Positions 35,316-45,255 of a DNA stretch of 64,000 nt are shown piece after piece. Positions within the stretch are counted from its first letter, which is position 1, and every line of letters begins with the position of its first letter. Position numbers and translations under genes: made by a program. This DNA comes from Mesorhizobium shangrilense (GTDB lineage: Bacteria; Pseudomonadota; Alphaproteobacteria; Rhizobiales; Rhizobiaceae): NCBI RefSeq assembly GCF_028826155.1, contig NZ_JAQGPN010000001.1, positions 2,795,501-2,859,500 on the forward strand, read 5' to 3'. Below the pieces are notes generated by a model that was given only the letters and a program-made list of their open reading frames with translations, was not told the origin of the DNA and searched no databases.

Positions 35316-36596
35316 CTACCTGAAGACGCCCGGAAGCCACAGCGAGAGGGCCGGTATGTAGGTGACGAGGCCAAGCACGACCAATCCCGCGCCATAGAAG
35401 GGCCAGATCGAGCGCATCGCCTCCCATACGGTGATCTTGCCGACAGCGCAGGCGACGAATTGCACGGCGCCGACGGGCGGCGTGTTCAGTCCGATGCCGA
35501 AGTTGAGGATCATGATGACCCCGAAATGCACCGGATCGATGCCGTAGGCCTGTGCGACCGGCAGGAAGATCGGCGTGGTGATGATGATGGTCGGCCCCAT
35601 GTCCATGAAGGTGCCAAGCACCAGCATCAGCACGTTGATGAGCAGGAGGATGACGATCGGGTTCTCGGAGATCGTGTTCATCCAGGCGACGAGCGAGGCG
35701 GGCACCTTGAGGAACGCCATCAGCCAGGAAAAGGCCGCGGCCGTGCCGATGATGAGCAGCACCATCGCCGTGGTGCGTACTGCGCCGTGGGTGGCATGGA
35801 CGAAATCCCCCCAGCTCATCTGCCGGTAGACCACCAGTGTCACCAGCAGCGCGTAGATCACTGCGATGCAGGAGCTTTCCGTGGCCGTGAACACGCCGGA
35901 GCGGACGCCGCCGAAGATGATGGCGATGAGCAGCAGTCCCGGCACGGCAACCGCGCCGAGATGGAGCACCGCCATGAGACCTGGAAACGGCTCGGTCGGA
36001 TAGCCGCGCTGGCGCGCCACGATGTAGGCCGTCATCATCAACGCTGCTGCGAGCAACAGGCCGGGAATGATGCCGGCGGTGAACAGGTCGGCGATCGAGA
36101 TCTTGCCGCCCGCCGAGATGGAATAGATGATCATGTTGTGCGAGGGCGGCAGCAGCAGCGCGATCAGCGCCGCCATGGACGTCACGTTGACCGCATAGTC
36201 GGCGCCATAGCCGCGCGCTTTCATTTGCGGGATCATCAGGCCGCCGACGGCCGCAGCCTCCGCTACCGCCGAGCCGGAAATGCCACCGAACAGTGTTGCG
36301 GTGGCGATGTTCACCTGACCCAGCCCGCCGCGCAGATGGCCGACGATCGATCCGGCAAAGGCGACGATCTTGCTGGCGATGCCGCCGCGGACCATCAGGT
36401 CTCCGGCATAGATGAAGAAGGGAATGGCGAGCAGCGAGAACACGCTCATGCCCGAGTTGAGCCGCTGGAAGACCACCAGGGGCGGCAGGCCCATGTAGAG
36501 TACGGTCGCGAAGCTGGCGACGCCGAGGCAGAAGGCGATCGGCGTGCCGATCAACATGAGCGCGGTGAAGACGCCGAAGAGTATCCAGAGTTCCAT
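35316..36596 (-). CDS. TRAP transporter large permease (DctM type)
   Basis: A 426-residue inner-membrane protein with about 11-12 hydrophobic segments. Family landmarks: LLAIPFFIYAGDLMVRGGIA, GGISGSAVAEAAAVGG, PPSHNMIIYS, and FMDMGPTIIITTPIFLPV with GLNTPPVGAVQFV near the end. It starts four bases after the small-permease stop. With the small permease and binding protein it forms a sodium-driven importer for sugar acids, probably uronates or their unsaturated derivatives. Confidence 0.93.
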   Translation of the reverse strand: MELWILFGVFTALMLIGTPIAFCLGVASFATVLYMGLPPLVVFQRLNSGMSVFSLLAIPFFIYAGDLMVRGGIASKIVAFAGSIVGHLRGGLGQVNIATATLFGGISGSAVAEAAAVGGLMIPQMKARGYGADYAVNVTSMAALIALLLPPSHNMIIYSISAGGKISIADLFTAGIIPGLLLAAALMMTAYIVARQRGYPTEPFPGLMAVLHLGAVAVPGLLLIAIIFGGVRSGVFTATESSCIAVIYALLVTLVVYRQMSWGDFVHATHGAVRTTAMVLLIIGTAAAFSWLMAFLKVPASLVAWMNTISENPIVILLLINVLMLVLGTFMDMGPTIIITTPIFLPVAQAYGIDPVHFGVIMILNFGIGLNTPPVGAVQFVACAVGKITVWEAMRSIWPFYGAGLVVLGLVTYIPALSLWLPGVFR

Positions 36597-36600
36597 GCGC

Positions 36601-37161
36601 TCAGGCCTTCACGTTTGCTGTGTCGAGTTCTGCGGCGACCTCCGCCGGAGGCGCCTCGTCCAGCACGTCGTCGATCGGCTCGCCGGCGAGCCGCAACACG
36701 ATCCGTTCGAGGGTGAACAGCACCACCAGCACGCCGCCGGCGACAAGGGGCACGTAGTCCCAGCCTCCCGAAATGCCGAGGGATGGCAGCACCGAGCTCC
36801 AGGTCAGCGCGACGAGTTGCGCCCCGTACCAGATCATGCCGATGCCGAAGGCCAGCACGAGGACGTCGGAGATCATCCTCAGCCACTTCTTGCCGCCTTT
36901 CGGAAGCACGTAGAGAAGTACGTCGAAGCCGAGATGATAGTTTTCGCGTACACCGACGGCAGCGCCGAGGAAGATGAACCAACTCATGAGCATCACCGAG
37001 CCGGGTTCCGTCCAACTCGGCGACCGGTTCAGCACATAGCGGCCGAACACCTGCCAGGCGACGAAGGCCGTCATCAGGACGAGCCCCATGCCCGCGAGCC
37101 AGAGGGACAGCGTGCTAACGCGGCCGAGAAGATTTGCGGTGCTTTTCAGGCGGTCCGACAT
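36601..37161 (-). CDS. TRAP transporter small permease (DctQ type)
   Basis: A 186-residue protein with four membrane segments, the size and topology of DctQ subunits. The central pattern VFGRYVLNRSPSWTEPGSVM and FLGAAVGVRENYHLGFD are family landmarks. It bridges the binding protein and the large permease in membrane transport. It lies 122 bp after the binding-protein gene; that gap contains a GC-rich palindromic repeat. Confidence 0.92.
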   Translation of the reverse strand: MSDRLKSTANLLGRVSTLSLWLAGMGLVLMTAFVAWQVFGRYVLNRSPSWTEPGSVMLMSWFIFLGAAVGVRENYHLGFDVLLYVLPKGGKKWLRMISDVLVLAFGIGMIWYGAQLVALTWSSVLPSLGISGGWDYVPLVAGGVLVVLFTLERIVLRLAGEPIDDVLDEAPPAEVAAELDTANVKA

Positions 37162-37179
37162 GTTGGAGTCCCTGCTGTG

Positions 37180-37258
37180 CGTTGGCGAACGGCGGCTCCG
37201 CCGACCCTTCTCCCCGACCTTTGCGGGGACAGGTAAGTGGGAGGGGCGGGTGCAAGAC
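37180..37258. repeat. GC-rich palindromic intergenic element
   Basis: The gap between the TRAP small permease and the binding protein contains ACGGCGGCTCCGCCG (self-complementary arms) and CTCCCC...GGGGACAGG...CCTGTCCCC-like arms next to GTGGGAGGGG. It resembles the mobile palindromic units scattered between genes in Mesorhizobium-type genomes. It may also stabilise the abundant binding-protein mRNA. The family assignment is from general pattern memory, not a search. Confidence 0.4.
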
Positions 37259-37283
37259 TATTTGCACGCCGCCCGCTCTGCCT

Positions 37284-38261
37284 TCACTGTACCGCGCGGA
37301 CGGCTTCCACGAGCGACTTGAGCTTGTCGTCCTTGACGTGCTTCTCGTAGACGGGGCCCATGGCGTCGATGAAGGGCTGCTTGTCCGGCGTCGTGATCTG
37401 CGAGCCGGCTGCTTCCACCTTGGCGCGCGATTCCTTCACCTTGGCCGTCCACAGCTCGCGCTGCTTGGCGACGCTCTCCTTGGCCGCCGCCTTGAAGATC
37501 GCCTGGTCCTCAGGGGTCAGCTTGTCCCAGCTGGACTTTGCCATGACGAAGGCTTCCGGCACCATGGTGTGCTCGTCGAGCGAATAGAACTTGGCGACCT
37601 CTGAATGCTTGGCGGTGTCGTAGCTCGGGAAGTTGTTCTCGGCGCCGTCGATGACGCCGGTTTCTATTGCCGAATAGACCTCGCCATAGGGCATCGGCGT
37701 GGCGTTCGCGCCGAGTGCGGCCACCATGTCGACGAAGATGTCCGACTGGATGACGCGGAACTTCATGCCGGCGAGGTCGGCGAGCGAATTGATCGGCTTC
37801 TTGGAATTGTAGAAGGAACGGGCGCCACCGTCATAGAAGGCGAGCAGCACCAGGCCGTGCGGCTCGAAGGCGGCCGCGATCTGGTCGCCGACCGCGCCGT
37901 CCATCACCTTGTGCATGTGCTCTTCCGAACGAAACAGATAAGGCAGGGAGGGAACCGTGGTCTCGGGAATGAGGCCGTTGAACGGGGCCATCGACACGCG
38001 GTTGAGGTCGATCACTCCCGAGCGGACCTGCTCGATCGTGTCCTTTTCCTCGCCGAGCTGGGCTGAATGATACACCTCGACGGCGTAGCGGCCCTGGGTA
38101 CGCTCCTTCACCAGATCGCCGAAGTACTTCACCGCCTCGACTGTCGGGTAGCCGTCCGGATGGGTGTCAGAGGAGCGCAGTACGGTCTGTGCGCTCGCCA
38201 CGCCGGCCATCAATGCGGCAGCGACCAGCGTGGCCCCCGCCAGTTTCGAAAGATGCATCAT
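37284..38261 (-). CDS. TRAP transporter substrate-binding protein (DctP type)
   Basis: A 325-residue periplasmic binding protein with a signal peptide (MMHLSKLAGATLVAAALMAG, cut after ASA). DctP landmarks: SSDTHPDGYPTVEAVKYF, FDNGL-equivalent, the carboxylate-binding Arg in GMKFRVIQSD, and YSAIETGVIDGAENNFPSY. GGAGG five bases before the first ATG fixes the start. The Arg pattern and gene context point to a uronic-acid ligand; related proteins bind galacturonate and glucuronate. Confidence 0.93.
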   Translation of the reverse strand: MMHLSKLAGATLVAAALMAGVASAQTVLRSSDTHPDGYPTVEAVKYFGDLVKERTQGRYAVEVYHSAQLGEEKDTIEQVRSGVIDLNRVSMAPFNGLIPETTVPSLPYLFRSEEHMHKVMDGAVGDQIAAAFEPHGLVLLAFYDGGARSFYNSKKPINSLADLAGMKFRVIQSDIFVDMVAALGANATPMPYGEVYSAIETGVIDGAENNFPSYDTAKHSEVAKFYSLDEHTMVPEAFVMAKSSWDKLTPEDQAIFKAAAKESVAKQRELWTAKVKESRAKVEAAGSQITTPDKQPFIDAMGPVYEKHVKDDKLKSLVEAVRAVQ

Positions 38262-38294
38262 GGTTTCCTCCCGTTCGATGCAGACTTCAGATTG

Positions 38295-39704
38295 TCAGAG
38301 CCGATACGCCTTCTTGGCGAGCGTATAGGCCAGTTCCCTTGCGACCTCGTGGGCCTCGTCGATCCTCAGCCGGTGTTCCGAGACCAGGCGCGCGAGGAAC
38401 GAACAATCGACCCGCCGCGCCACGTCGTGGCGGGCGGGAATGGATGGAAAGGCGCGGGTGTCGTCGTTGAAGCCGACCGTATTGTGGAAGCCCGCGGTCT
38501 CGGTGGTCATCTCCCGGAACCGCCGCATACCTTCAGGGCTGTCGTGGAACCACCATGCGGGCCCCAGCTTCAGCGCCGGATAGACGCCGGCAAGCGGAGC
38601 GAGTTCACGCGCATAGCTGGACTCGTCCAGCGTGAAGGCTACCACCGTCAGATCCGGCTCGAGGCCCACGCGGTCGAGCAGCGGCTTCAGCGCGGTGATG
38701 TAGTCGGTGCGGGTCGGAATATCGAAACCCTTGTCGCGGCCGAAGGCGCGCAGCATCGCGGGCGAGTGATTGCGCCAGGAGCCGGGATGGATCTGCAGCA
38801 CCAGGCCATCGTCTAAGCTCATCTTGGCCATCTCGGTGAGCATCTGAGCCCGGAACAGCCTACGCTCGCGCTCCTCGCTGGAGCCTCGCCGGATTCGGTT
38901 GAACAGCTCGTTGGCCGCCGCGTCGGACAGGTTTGCGGTCTCGGCTGTCGGGTGGCCATGGTCGCTCGAGGTCGCGCCGAAACTCTTGAAGAAGGCGCGG
39001 CGCTGGCGGTGCGCATCGAGATAGCCGGCCCATGTTTCGGTATCGCATCCGGTGATCTCGCTGAGACGATCAAGATTGTCGAGAAAACCTTCGAAGTCGG
39101 GATCGACGACCGAATCGGGCCGGTAGGCGGTGACGACGCGTCCCTCCCAGCCGCTCTCGCGGATCTCTCTGTGGTATCGCAGGTCGTCGAGCGCGCCGTC
39201 GGTGGTGGCAATCACCTCGATATTGAAGCGCTTGTAGAGCGCGCGCGGGCGGTAGCTGTCGTTCTGCAGCAGAGAGGCGATGGTGTCGTAGGCGTCGTCG
39301 GCCGTCTCGGCCGACAGCGGACGGTCGATCTCAAACAGGTCGGAGAGCACGAAGTCGAACCAGAGCCGTGTCGGCGTGCCGCGGAACAGATAGTAGTTTT
39401 CCGCGAAACGCCGCCAGATCCTGCGGCCGTCGGCCTCCACCGGCGCACCGTCGAGCCGCGGCACGCCAAGATCTTCCAGCGGCACGCCCTGGCTGAAGAG
39501 CATGCGGAAGATATAGTGGTCCGGCACGATGAGGAGTTGCGCCGGATCGGCGAACGGCTCGTCCAGCGCATACCAGCGGGGATCGGTGTGGCCATGAGGG
39601 CTCACGATCGGAAGGCTCTTCACCTCGGAGTAGAGTTCGCGCGCAATGGCGCGGACGCCGGGTTCGGCCGGAAACAGAACATCATCGGCGATCAATGCGC
39701 CCAT
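38295..39704 (-). CDS. uxaC: Uronate isomerase (glucuronate/galacturonate isomerase)
   Basis: Converts glucuronate to fructuronate and galacturonate to tagaturonate. The 469-residue protein matches the 470 residues of typical UxaC. Features: SPHGHTDPRWYA (metal His-x-His near the start), HYIFRMLFSQG, the central KRFNIEVIATTDGALDDL, and LVLQIHPGSWRNHS. The frame is open to 39776, but MGALIADDVLFP at 39704 is the family N-terminus. It is the first gene of the uronate operon and lies behind a perfect palindrome. Confidence 0.95.
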   Translation of the reverse strand: MGALIADDVLFPAEPGVRAIARELYSEVKSLPIVSPHGHTDPRWYALDEPFADPAQLLIVPDHYIFRMLFSQGVPLEDLGVPRLDGAPVEADGRRIWRRFAENYYLFRGTPTRLWFDFVLSDLFEIDRPLSAETADDAYDTIASLLQNDSYRPRALYKRFNIEVIATTDGALDDLRYHREIRESGWEGRVVTAYRPDSVVDPDFEGFLDNLDRLSEITGCDTETWAGYLDAHRQRRAFFKSFGATSSDHGHPTAETANLSDAAANELFNRIRRGSSEERERRLFRAQMLTEMAKMSLDDGLVLQIHPGSWRNHSPAMLRAFGRDKGFDIPTRTDYITALKPLLDRVGLEPDLTVVAFTLDESSYARELAPLAGVYPALKLGPAWWFHDSPEGMRRFREMTTETAGFHNTVGFNDDTRAFPSIPARHDVARRVDCSFLARLVSEHRLRIDEAHEVARELAYTLAKKAYRL

Positions 39705-39769
39705 CGTTCCAGCCTGTCCTCCCAAAACATGGCCAGACAACGGTAGATGCGACAACCAAGGGATGTCAA

Positions 39770-39794
39770 CATACAAAAATCTTCATGTTGTATG
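39770..39794. promoter_or_regulatory. Candidate GntR operator upstream of uxaC
   Basis: CATACAA (39770-39776) and TTGTATG (39788-39794) form a perfect inverted repeat with an 11-base spacer, 66 bp upstream of the uxaC start and in an AT-rich patch. It is the only such palindrome I found in the gaps of the uronate cluster, so one site may control the whole operon through the GntR protein. Confidence 0.45.
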
Positions 39795-39888
39795 ATGACT
39801 TTGCATGCAGCCTGACGCCCACGGATCGTGCAGCCGAGGACGCGGGCTACGCGGCGTGCAGGGCGCGCCGGTGAACCGCCGCGCTGCT

Positions 39889-39969
39889 GCGCGCCTCCCG
39901 AGGCGCGCTAGCAAATATGAACCTCGTTCCGGGGAGCCCCGGGGGAGGGGACCGCGCCGGTGCGCGGTC
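39889..39969. repeat. Strong GC hairpins between ftsK and uxaC
   Basis: Two hairpins: GCGCGCCT with AGGCGCGC (39889-39896 with 39901-39908) and GACCGCGC with GCGCGGTC (39950-39957 with 39962-39969). The second is 8 bp after the ftsK stop and may end that transcript although no T run follows. The rest of 39705-39976 holds the uxaC promoter region. Confidence 0.45.
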
Positions 39970-39976
39970 GGGAGGT

Positions 39977-42658
39977 CTACTCGGCCTTGCCCATGATGAT
40001 CTCGCGCTTGCCGACATGGTTCGGCGGGCCGACGAGGCCTTCCTTCTCCATGCGTTCCACGAGCGAGGCGGCGCGGTTGTAGCCGATGCCGAGCCGCCGC
40101 TGGATGTAGGAGGTGGAGCACTTCTTGTCGCGCAACACCACTTTCACCGCCTCGTCGTAGGTCGTGTCGCCGTCCTCCGACGCCACGGCGCCCTTGTCGA
40201 AGACGGGGCCGTGATCGGCCTCGGCCTCCTCTTCCTCCTCGTCGGCGGTCACCGTCTCCAGATATTCCGGCCGGCCCTGCGTCTTGAGGTGGGTGACGAC
40301 TTGCTCGACCTCTTCGTCCGACACGAAGGGGCCGTGGACGCGCACGATGCGGCCGCCGCCTGCCATCTGCAGCATGTCACCCTGGCCGAGCAACTGCTCC
40401 GCGCCCTGCTCGCCGAGAATGGTGCGGCTGTCGATCTTCGAGGTGACCTGGAAGGAGATGCGCGTCGGGAAGTTCGCCTTGATCGTGCCGGTGATGACGT
40501 CGACCGATGGGCGCTGCGTCGCCATGATGAGATGGATGCCGGCGGCGCGCGCCATCTGCGCGAGGCGCTGGATCGCGCCTTCGATCTCCTTGCCGGCGAC
40601 CATCATCAGGTCGGCCATCTCGTCGACGATGATGACGATGTAAGGCATCGGCGCGAGGTCGATCTCCTGCTCCTCGAAGAGCGGCTCGCCGGTGCCCTTC
40701 TCGAAGCCGGTCTGGACCGACATGGTGACGATCTCGCCCTTGTCGCGGGCGGCGGCTGCGCGCTGGTTGTAGCCGTCGATGTTGCGGACGCCGAGGCGGG
40801 CCATCTTGCGATAGCGGTCCTCCATCTCGCGCACGGCCCACTTGAGGGCGGTCACCGCCTTCTTGGAATCGGTGACCACGGGCGTCAGCAGATGCGGAAT
40901 GCCGTCATAGATCGACAGCTCCAGCATCTTGGGATCGACCATAATGAGCCGGCACTCTTCGGGCTTAAGCCGGTAGAGCAGGGACAGGATCATGGTGTTG
41001 ATGGCGACCGACTTGCCCGATCCGGTGGTGCCGGCGACGAGCAGGTGGGGCATCTTCGCGAGTTCGGCGATGACCGGTTCGCCGCCGATCGTCTTGCCGA
41101 GGCAGAGCGCCAGCTTGCAACTCGTGTTGCGGAAGCCGTCGGCCTCGATCAGCTCGCGGAAATAGACCGTTTCGCGCGTCTCGTTCGGCAATTCGATGCC
41201 GATGACGTTGCGGCCGGGCACGACGGCGACGCGCGCCGACACGGCCGACATGGAGCGCGCGATGTCGTCGGCCAGGCCGATCACGCGCGAGGACTTGACG
41301 CCCGGCGCGGGCTCGAACTCGTAGAGCGTGACGACCGGACCCGGCCGTACATGGATGATCTCGCCGCGCACGCCAAAGTCCTCAAGCACGCTTTCGAGCA
41401 GATCGGCGTTTTGCTCCAGCCGCTCCTGCGACATGTAAAAACCCTGTCCAACCGGCGGGTTCTGCAGGAGTTCTTCCGAGGGAAGCTCGTAATCGTCGCC
41501 GTCGCTGAACTGAACGATTCTCGCTGCGGCCGGCTTCGGCGAAGCACTGCGTGCGGCGACGGGCGGCATGGTGATGTCGACCCTCGAGGCCTTGGGCTCC
41601 CGGGCCGCGTTGTCATTCTCGGCTGGTGCGGCGGTCGCGCCTTGCGATGAGGCTGTGCTGGCTTCCGGCTCGGGTGCGACAGCAGCTTCGGGGGAAGCGC
41701 ATGGAGCCGGCTCGTCCACCGGCGCAGGGGAGGGCTGCGCTCCGGAACGGCATTCGATGACCCGGAACATCGATGTGATTTCAGCGACGGCCGGTCGGGC
41801 GCGCATCGGTCTGACGGCGACGGCTGGCATTCGGCCCGCCGTGGGAGCCGGCGGGTCCGTGCGAACCGGCGCCGGATCATCCGAAGCGTCGAGCGTCATG
41901 CACTCGAAGAATGCGTGGTCTGACAGATATGGCCAGCGTGGGCCGCTCGCATCCGGCGGCGCAGCACCGACTTTCGTGTCGGCAGCTGACTGCGTGGCAA
42001 TCGACCTTGCTCCGTTCGTAGCGGTCGTCGTTGCGGCGACGCCTTTCGAATCCGGCGCGGGGGTTGATGCGGCTCTCACTGACGGCGCGCGGACTTGCGC
42101 TGGCGGGGTTTGCACCGTGGGCCGAGCCACGGCAGCGGTTCGATCCACATACGGCGCCTGCGGCGCGGGAGCTGGCGCAACCACGTTCCTCGGCGCAGCG
42201 TCTTTCGTGGCTTCCTGCGTCGGCCGGGCGCTGGCTGAGCTTTGCTCCGCAACGGCGGGGCTGTCGGTCGCCCGCTCAGGCCTCGGGATCTCGCTGTCGG
42301 GGGTCCGGGTGAAGCGGACATTCGGTGCGAGGAAGAAGTAATTCTGCCACGTGGGGAAGTCGAATTGGCCTGCGACAGCAGAAACGTCGCGTGAAGCGCT
42401 GCCTGCAAGGATGCGGCGTTTGAGGCGGGCGCGCTCCGCTTCGAGCGGGCTGACGGCCGCCTGGGTGAATACCCTTGCCTCCGTCTTCAGCGGCCAGTCA
42501 GGCATTGCAGGCTGGGTTGGCTGTGCCTTCGTCTCCGAAGCGGCGGTCGATTCGGGCTGGTCGGCTCCGCGCGGAGCGATGCCCAGGTCGCCGAAGGGAT
42601 CAGCCTCCTCCTCGTCATACGGAACCAGATTGGAGAAATTGGCGCGCGGAAAATTCAT
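39977..42658 (-). CDS. ftsK: Cytosolic FtsK/SpoIIIE-type DNA translocase
   Basis: Hexameric DNA pump of 893 residues. The motor has Walker [11 protein letters not shown] and Walker [14 protein letters not shown], and the C-terminal gamma winged helix that reads KOPS sites is present ([20 protein letters not shown]). Unusually for FtsK, the N-terminus has no membrane segments: residues 1 to about 390 are a Pro/Ala/Glu-rich, low-complexity linker. Rhizobia often carry such a soluble paralogue beside a membrane-bound FtsK. Two GANTC methylation sites lie within 20 bp upstream of the start. Confidence 0.92.
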   Translation of the reverse strand: MNFPRANFSNLVPYDEEEADPFGDLGIAPRGADQPESTAASETKAQPTQPAMPDWPLKTEARVFTQAAVSPLEAERARLKRRILAGSASRDVSAVAGQFDFPTWQNYFFLAPNVRFTRTPDSEIPRPERATDSPAVAEQSSASARPTQEATKDAAPRNVVAPAPAPQAPYVDRTAAVARPTVQTPPAQVRAPSVRAASTPAPDSKGVAATTTATNGARSIATQSAADTKVGAAPPDASGPRWPYLSDHAFFECMTLDASDDPAPVRTDPPAPTAGRMPAVAVRPMRARPAVAEITSMFRVIECRSGAQPSPAPVDEPAPCASPEAAVAPEPEASTASSQGATAAPAENDNAAREPKASRVDITMPPVAARSASPKPAAARIVQFSDGDDYELPSEELLQNPPVGQGFYMSQERLEQNADLLESVLEDFGVRGEIIHVRPGPVVTLYEFEPAPGVKSSRVIGLADDIARSMSAVSARVAVVPGRNVIGIELPNETRETVYFRELIEADGFRNTSCKLALCLGKTIGGEPVIAELAKMPHLLVAGTTGSGKSVAINTMILSLLYRLKPEECRLIMVDPKMLELSIYDGIPHLLTPVVTDSKKAVTALKWAVREMEDRYRKMARLGVRNIDGYNQRAAAARDKGEIVTMSVQTGFEKGTGEPLFEEQEIDLAPMPYIVIIVDEMADLMMVAGKEIEGAIQRLAQMARAAGIHLIMATQRPSVDVITGTIKANFPTRISFQVTSKIDSRTILGEQGAEQLLGQGDMLQMAGGGRIVRVHGPFVSDEEVEQVVTHLKTQGRPEYLETVTADEEEEEAEADHGPVFDKGAVASEDGDTTYDEAVKVVLRDKKCSTSYIQRRLGIGYNRAASLVERMEKEGLVGPPNHVGKREIIMGKAE

Positions 42659-42837
42659 GGATTCTACACTCGAGACTCGGCGGTGAGCACCTGTCGAGAA
42701 ATAGGAAGCGACTGGTTAACAGTTCCTTCCCGTGGGGCGCTTCGGTGGTCGATTAGCCACTGTCACGATGTCTCGGACATGGAGCGCCGGGTAGGCGGCT
42801 GAACACCCGCCGGATACGCTCGGTCGGTGGCTGCGCC

Positions 42838-43812
42838 CTACGCCAGCACCGTTTGCAGGCGCTTCAGGTCCTGGATGTGGGCCATCGTCGTCTCGTAGCC
42901 GACGCGGATCGATTCGTCGGCCCGATGGAATTCCGACAGGCCCACATGGCTGAGTCTCGGATGCAGCGACATGTCGGGCGGGTCGCCCGCAAGCCGTGCG
43001 CGCGCAATGCGGTCCTGGATGATGTTGAACGATTCGACCATCACGCCGGTTATGCCCAGCCGGGTCTCGCGATTGGCGGCCTCCTCGTTGTCCGGGCGCG
43101 GATGCGCCGGGGCATCGTGTTCCACCACCAGTTCGCCGGCGCTGTGCTTGACCACGGCGGCGCGCCCGAACAGGTCGTAATGGAGGTTCACGGCCACCAC
43201 CAGCGGCTGCTCGTGTGCCCTGCAAACCGAGACCGGTACCGGGTTGACCAGCGCGCCGTCGACCAGCACGCGCTTGTTGCAGACGACCGGTTCGAACACG
43301 CCGGGCAGGGCATAGGAGGCGCGCATCGCGGTGATCAGTGAGCCGCTCTGCACCCAGATCTCGTGGCCCGTGCGGATTTCGGTGGCGACACAGACGAACG
43401 GTTTCGGCAGGTCCTCGAAGCGCAGACCGTTGATATGTTCCTGCATGCGCTGGGTCAGCTTCATGCCGCCAAGCAGTCCGCTGCCGCGAAGATTGAAGTC
43501 GAGCAGGCCAAACAGCCGCCGTTTGGTCAGGCTACGGGCAAAATCCTCCAGGACGTCAAGCTTGCCTGCCAGATAACAACCGCCGACCAGCGCCCCGATC
43601 GAGGTGCCGGCGATCATGTTTATCTCGATCCCCGCCTCGTCCAGCGCGCGCAGGACGCCGATGTGCGCCCAGCCGCGGGCGACGCCGCCGCCCAAAGCCA
43701 GCGCAATGCCCGATTTCTTCGGTGGTTCCGCCGCGGCCGATCCTCCGGCGGCCGAACGGCCCTGGGCCTCGCGAAGGCCATCCCTGCCGTACATAGACGC
43801 CCATTCGAGCAT
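42838..43812 (-). CDS. Patatin-like phospholipase family protein
   Basis: A Ser-Asp dyad lipid hydrolase of 324 residues. Motifs: oxyanion loop GGGVARGWAHIG, nucleophile elbow GTSIG, and the Asp in DGALVNPVP. No signal peptide is seen, so it is cytosolic or membrane-peripheral, related to the RssA/NTE group. GGAG six bases before 43812 supports the start. It is upstream of ftsK on the same strand with 179 bp between. Confidence 0.9.
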   Translation of the reverse strand: MLEWASMYGRDGLREAQGRSAAGGSAAAEPPKKSGIALALGGGVARGWAHIGVLRALDEAGIEINMIAGTSIGALVGGCYLAGKLDVLEDFARSLTKRRLFGLLDFNLRGSGLLGGMKLTQRMQEHINGLRFEDLPKPFVCVATEIRTGHEIWVQSGSLITAMRASYALPGVFEPVVCNKRVLVDGALVNPVPVSVCRAHEQPLVVAVNLHYDLFGRAAVVKHSAGELVVEHDAPAHPRPDNEEAANRETRLGITGVMVESFNIIQDRIARARLAGDPPDMSLHPRLSHVGLSEFHRADESIRVGYETTMAHIQDLKRLQTVLA

Positions 43813-43904
43813 CTCTGTCTCCCGTGTCCTACTCCTGATCGTAGTGCTGCGACGTATCGAAAAGGTGAACGCGCCGAATCACTCGACCCCGGAAGTCCCC
43901 AGGA

Positions 43905-44357
43905 TCATTCGCCGTATGTGGCCGCCGGGTCGAAGAGCGTCGCGCTGCCATCGCTCTTCAGGACTGCGGCGTCGCCTTCCACTGCGACGATCCGATAGAA
44001 GCAAGAACGTCGGCCCGTGTGACAGGTTGCGTGGTCACCCTCGACATTTACGCTGATCCAGACGGCGTCCTGGTCGCAATCCGTGCGCATCTCCACCACA
44101 CGCTGAAAATTCCCGGAGGTTTCGCCCTTCTTCCACAGCGCCCGGCGCGACCGCGACCAATAATGGGCGATGCCGGTCTCGAGCGTGAGCGCCAGCGCTT
44201 GCGCGTTCATGTGGGCGACCATCAGCAGATGTCCGTCGCCCGCGTCGGTCACGACCGCGGTGACGAGGCCATGCGCATCGAAGCGTGGCGAGAAGGCCGC
44301 GCCTTCCTCGAGTTCACGCTTGTCGGTTGGGGCGTCCGGAAAATTGATCAAAGGCAT
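43905..44357 (-). CDS. hisI: Phosphoribosyl-AMP cyclohydrolase
   Basis: Third step of histidine biosynthesis, opening the adenine ring of PR-AMP. The 150-residue single-function protein has the zinc Cys in [11 protein letters not shown] and [11 protein letters not shown], and the motif [18 protein letters not shown]. It is 34 bp after folE on the same strand. The separate hisE gene is not in the window. Confidence 0.96.
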   Translation of the reverse strand: MPLINFPDAPTDKRELEEGAAFSPRFDAHGLVTAVVTDAGDGHLLMVAHMNAQALALTLETGIAHYWSRSRRALWKKGETSGNFQRVVEMRTDCDQDAVWISVNVEGDHATCHTGRRSCFYRIVAVEGDAAVLKSDGSATLFDPAATYGE

Positions 44358-44391
44358 TGCCGGTCCGTGGTCGAGTACCGGCAGCTGCCGG

Positions 44392-45033
44392 TCATGAGGT
44401 GGGCGCGGCGCAGCGCACCATGGTCACGAAGCGCACCTGCTCCTCGGGGCTGTCGCGGAAGGCGCCCGTAAAGGTGGAGGTCAGCGTCGTCGAGCCCTGC
44501 TTGCGGATGCCGCGCATCGCCATGCACATATGCTCGGCTTCGACCATCACGGCAACCCCGCGCGGGTTGAGCACGTCCTGGATGACATTGGCGACCTGTG
44601 CCGTCATGGCCTCCTGGGTCTGCAGCCGGTGGGCGAAGATGTCGACAACCCGCGCGATCTTCGATAGGCCGACCACCTTGCCGTCGGGCAGGTAGGCGAC
44701 ATGGGCGCGGCCGATGATAGGCACCATGTGGTGCTCGCAATGCGAGTGGAACTTGATGTCCTTGACCAGCACCAGGTCGTCGTAGCCGGCAACCTCCTCG
44801 AAGGTGCGCCCGAGTTCCTCGGCCGGACACATGTCATAGCCGCCATACATCTCGCGAAAAGCCTTGGCGACGCGCTTCGGCGTATCGATGAGTCCTTCCC
44901 GATCGGGATTGTCGCCAGTCCAGCGGAGGAGCGTGCGCACTGCCGCCTCCACCTCCGCCTGCGATGGTCTGTCTGTTACCGGCTTGTCCATATAGGACGC
45001 GGAGGGCATCAGTTTCTTGGCAACGGCGTCCAT
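44392..45033 (-). CDS. folE: GTP cyclohydrolase I
   Basis: First step of folate biosynthesis, GTP to dihydroneopterin triphosphate. The 213-residue protein has zinc ligands in [20 protein letters not shown] and the late Cys in [22 protein letters not shown] seven bases before the ATG supports the start. It is divergent from the IscU-like gene and upstream of hisI. Confidence 0.97.
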   Translation of the reverse strand: MDAVAKKLMPSASYMDKPVTDRPSQAEVEAAVRTLLRWTGDNPDREGLIDTPKRVAKAFREMYGGYDMCPAEELGRTFEEVAGYDDLVLVKDIKFHSHCEHHMVPIIGRAHVAYLPDGKVVGLSKIARVVDIFAHRLQTQEAMTAQVANVIQDVLNPRGVAVMVEAEHMCMAMRGIRKQGSTTLTSTFTGAFRDSPEEQVRFVTMVRCAAPTS

Positions 45034-45152
45034 AAGGCGTCTCCCGTAGTTCCCCTCTCACAGTTCGGGGGAACGAGTTGAACGGACCGCCTTTTCCCGG
45101 ATCCTCGGAAAAATCAATGGGAAGCGGCATTTTTGCTCTCGCGCAGCCTGCC

Positions 45153-45181
45153 TTGCCGCGACGTGAGCCTGAGCATTATAT
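45153..45181 (+). promoter_or_regulatory. Candidate sigma-70 promoter of the IscU-like gene
   Basis: TTGCCG (45153-45158), 17-base spacer, TTATAT (45176-45181), about 75 bp upstream of the gene start. A good match by eye. Confidence 0.5.
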
Positions 45182-45255
45182 ATGGGCGTGCCGCACGAAT
45201 GAAAGACGCGGAGGCGGCAAGGAGCATTCGCGCAAGGGCGAAGCGGCGAAACAAA

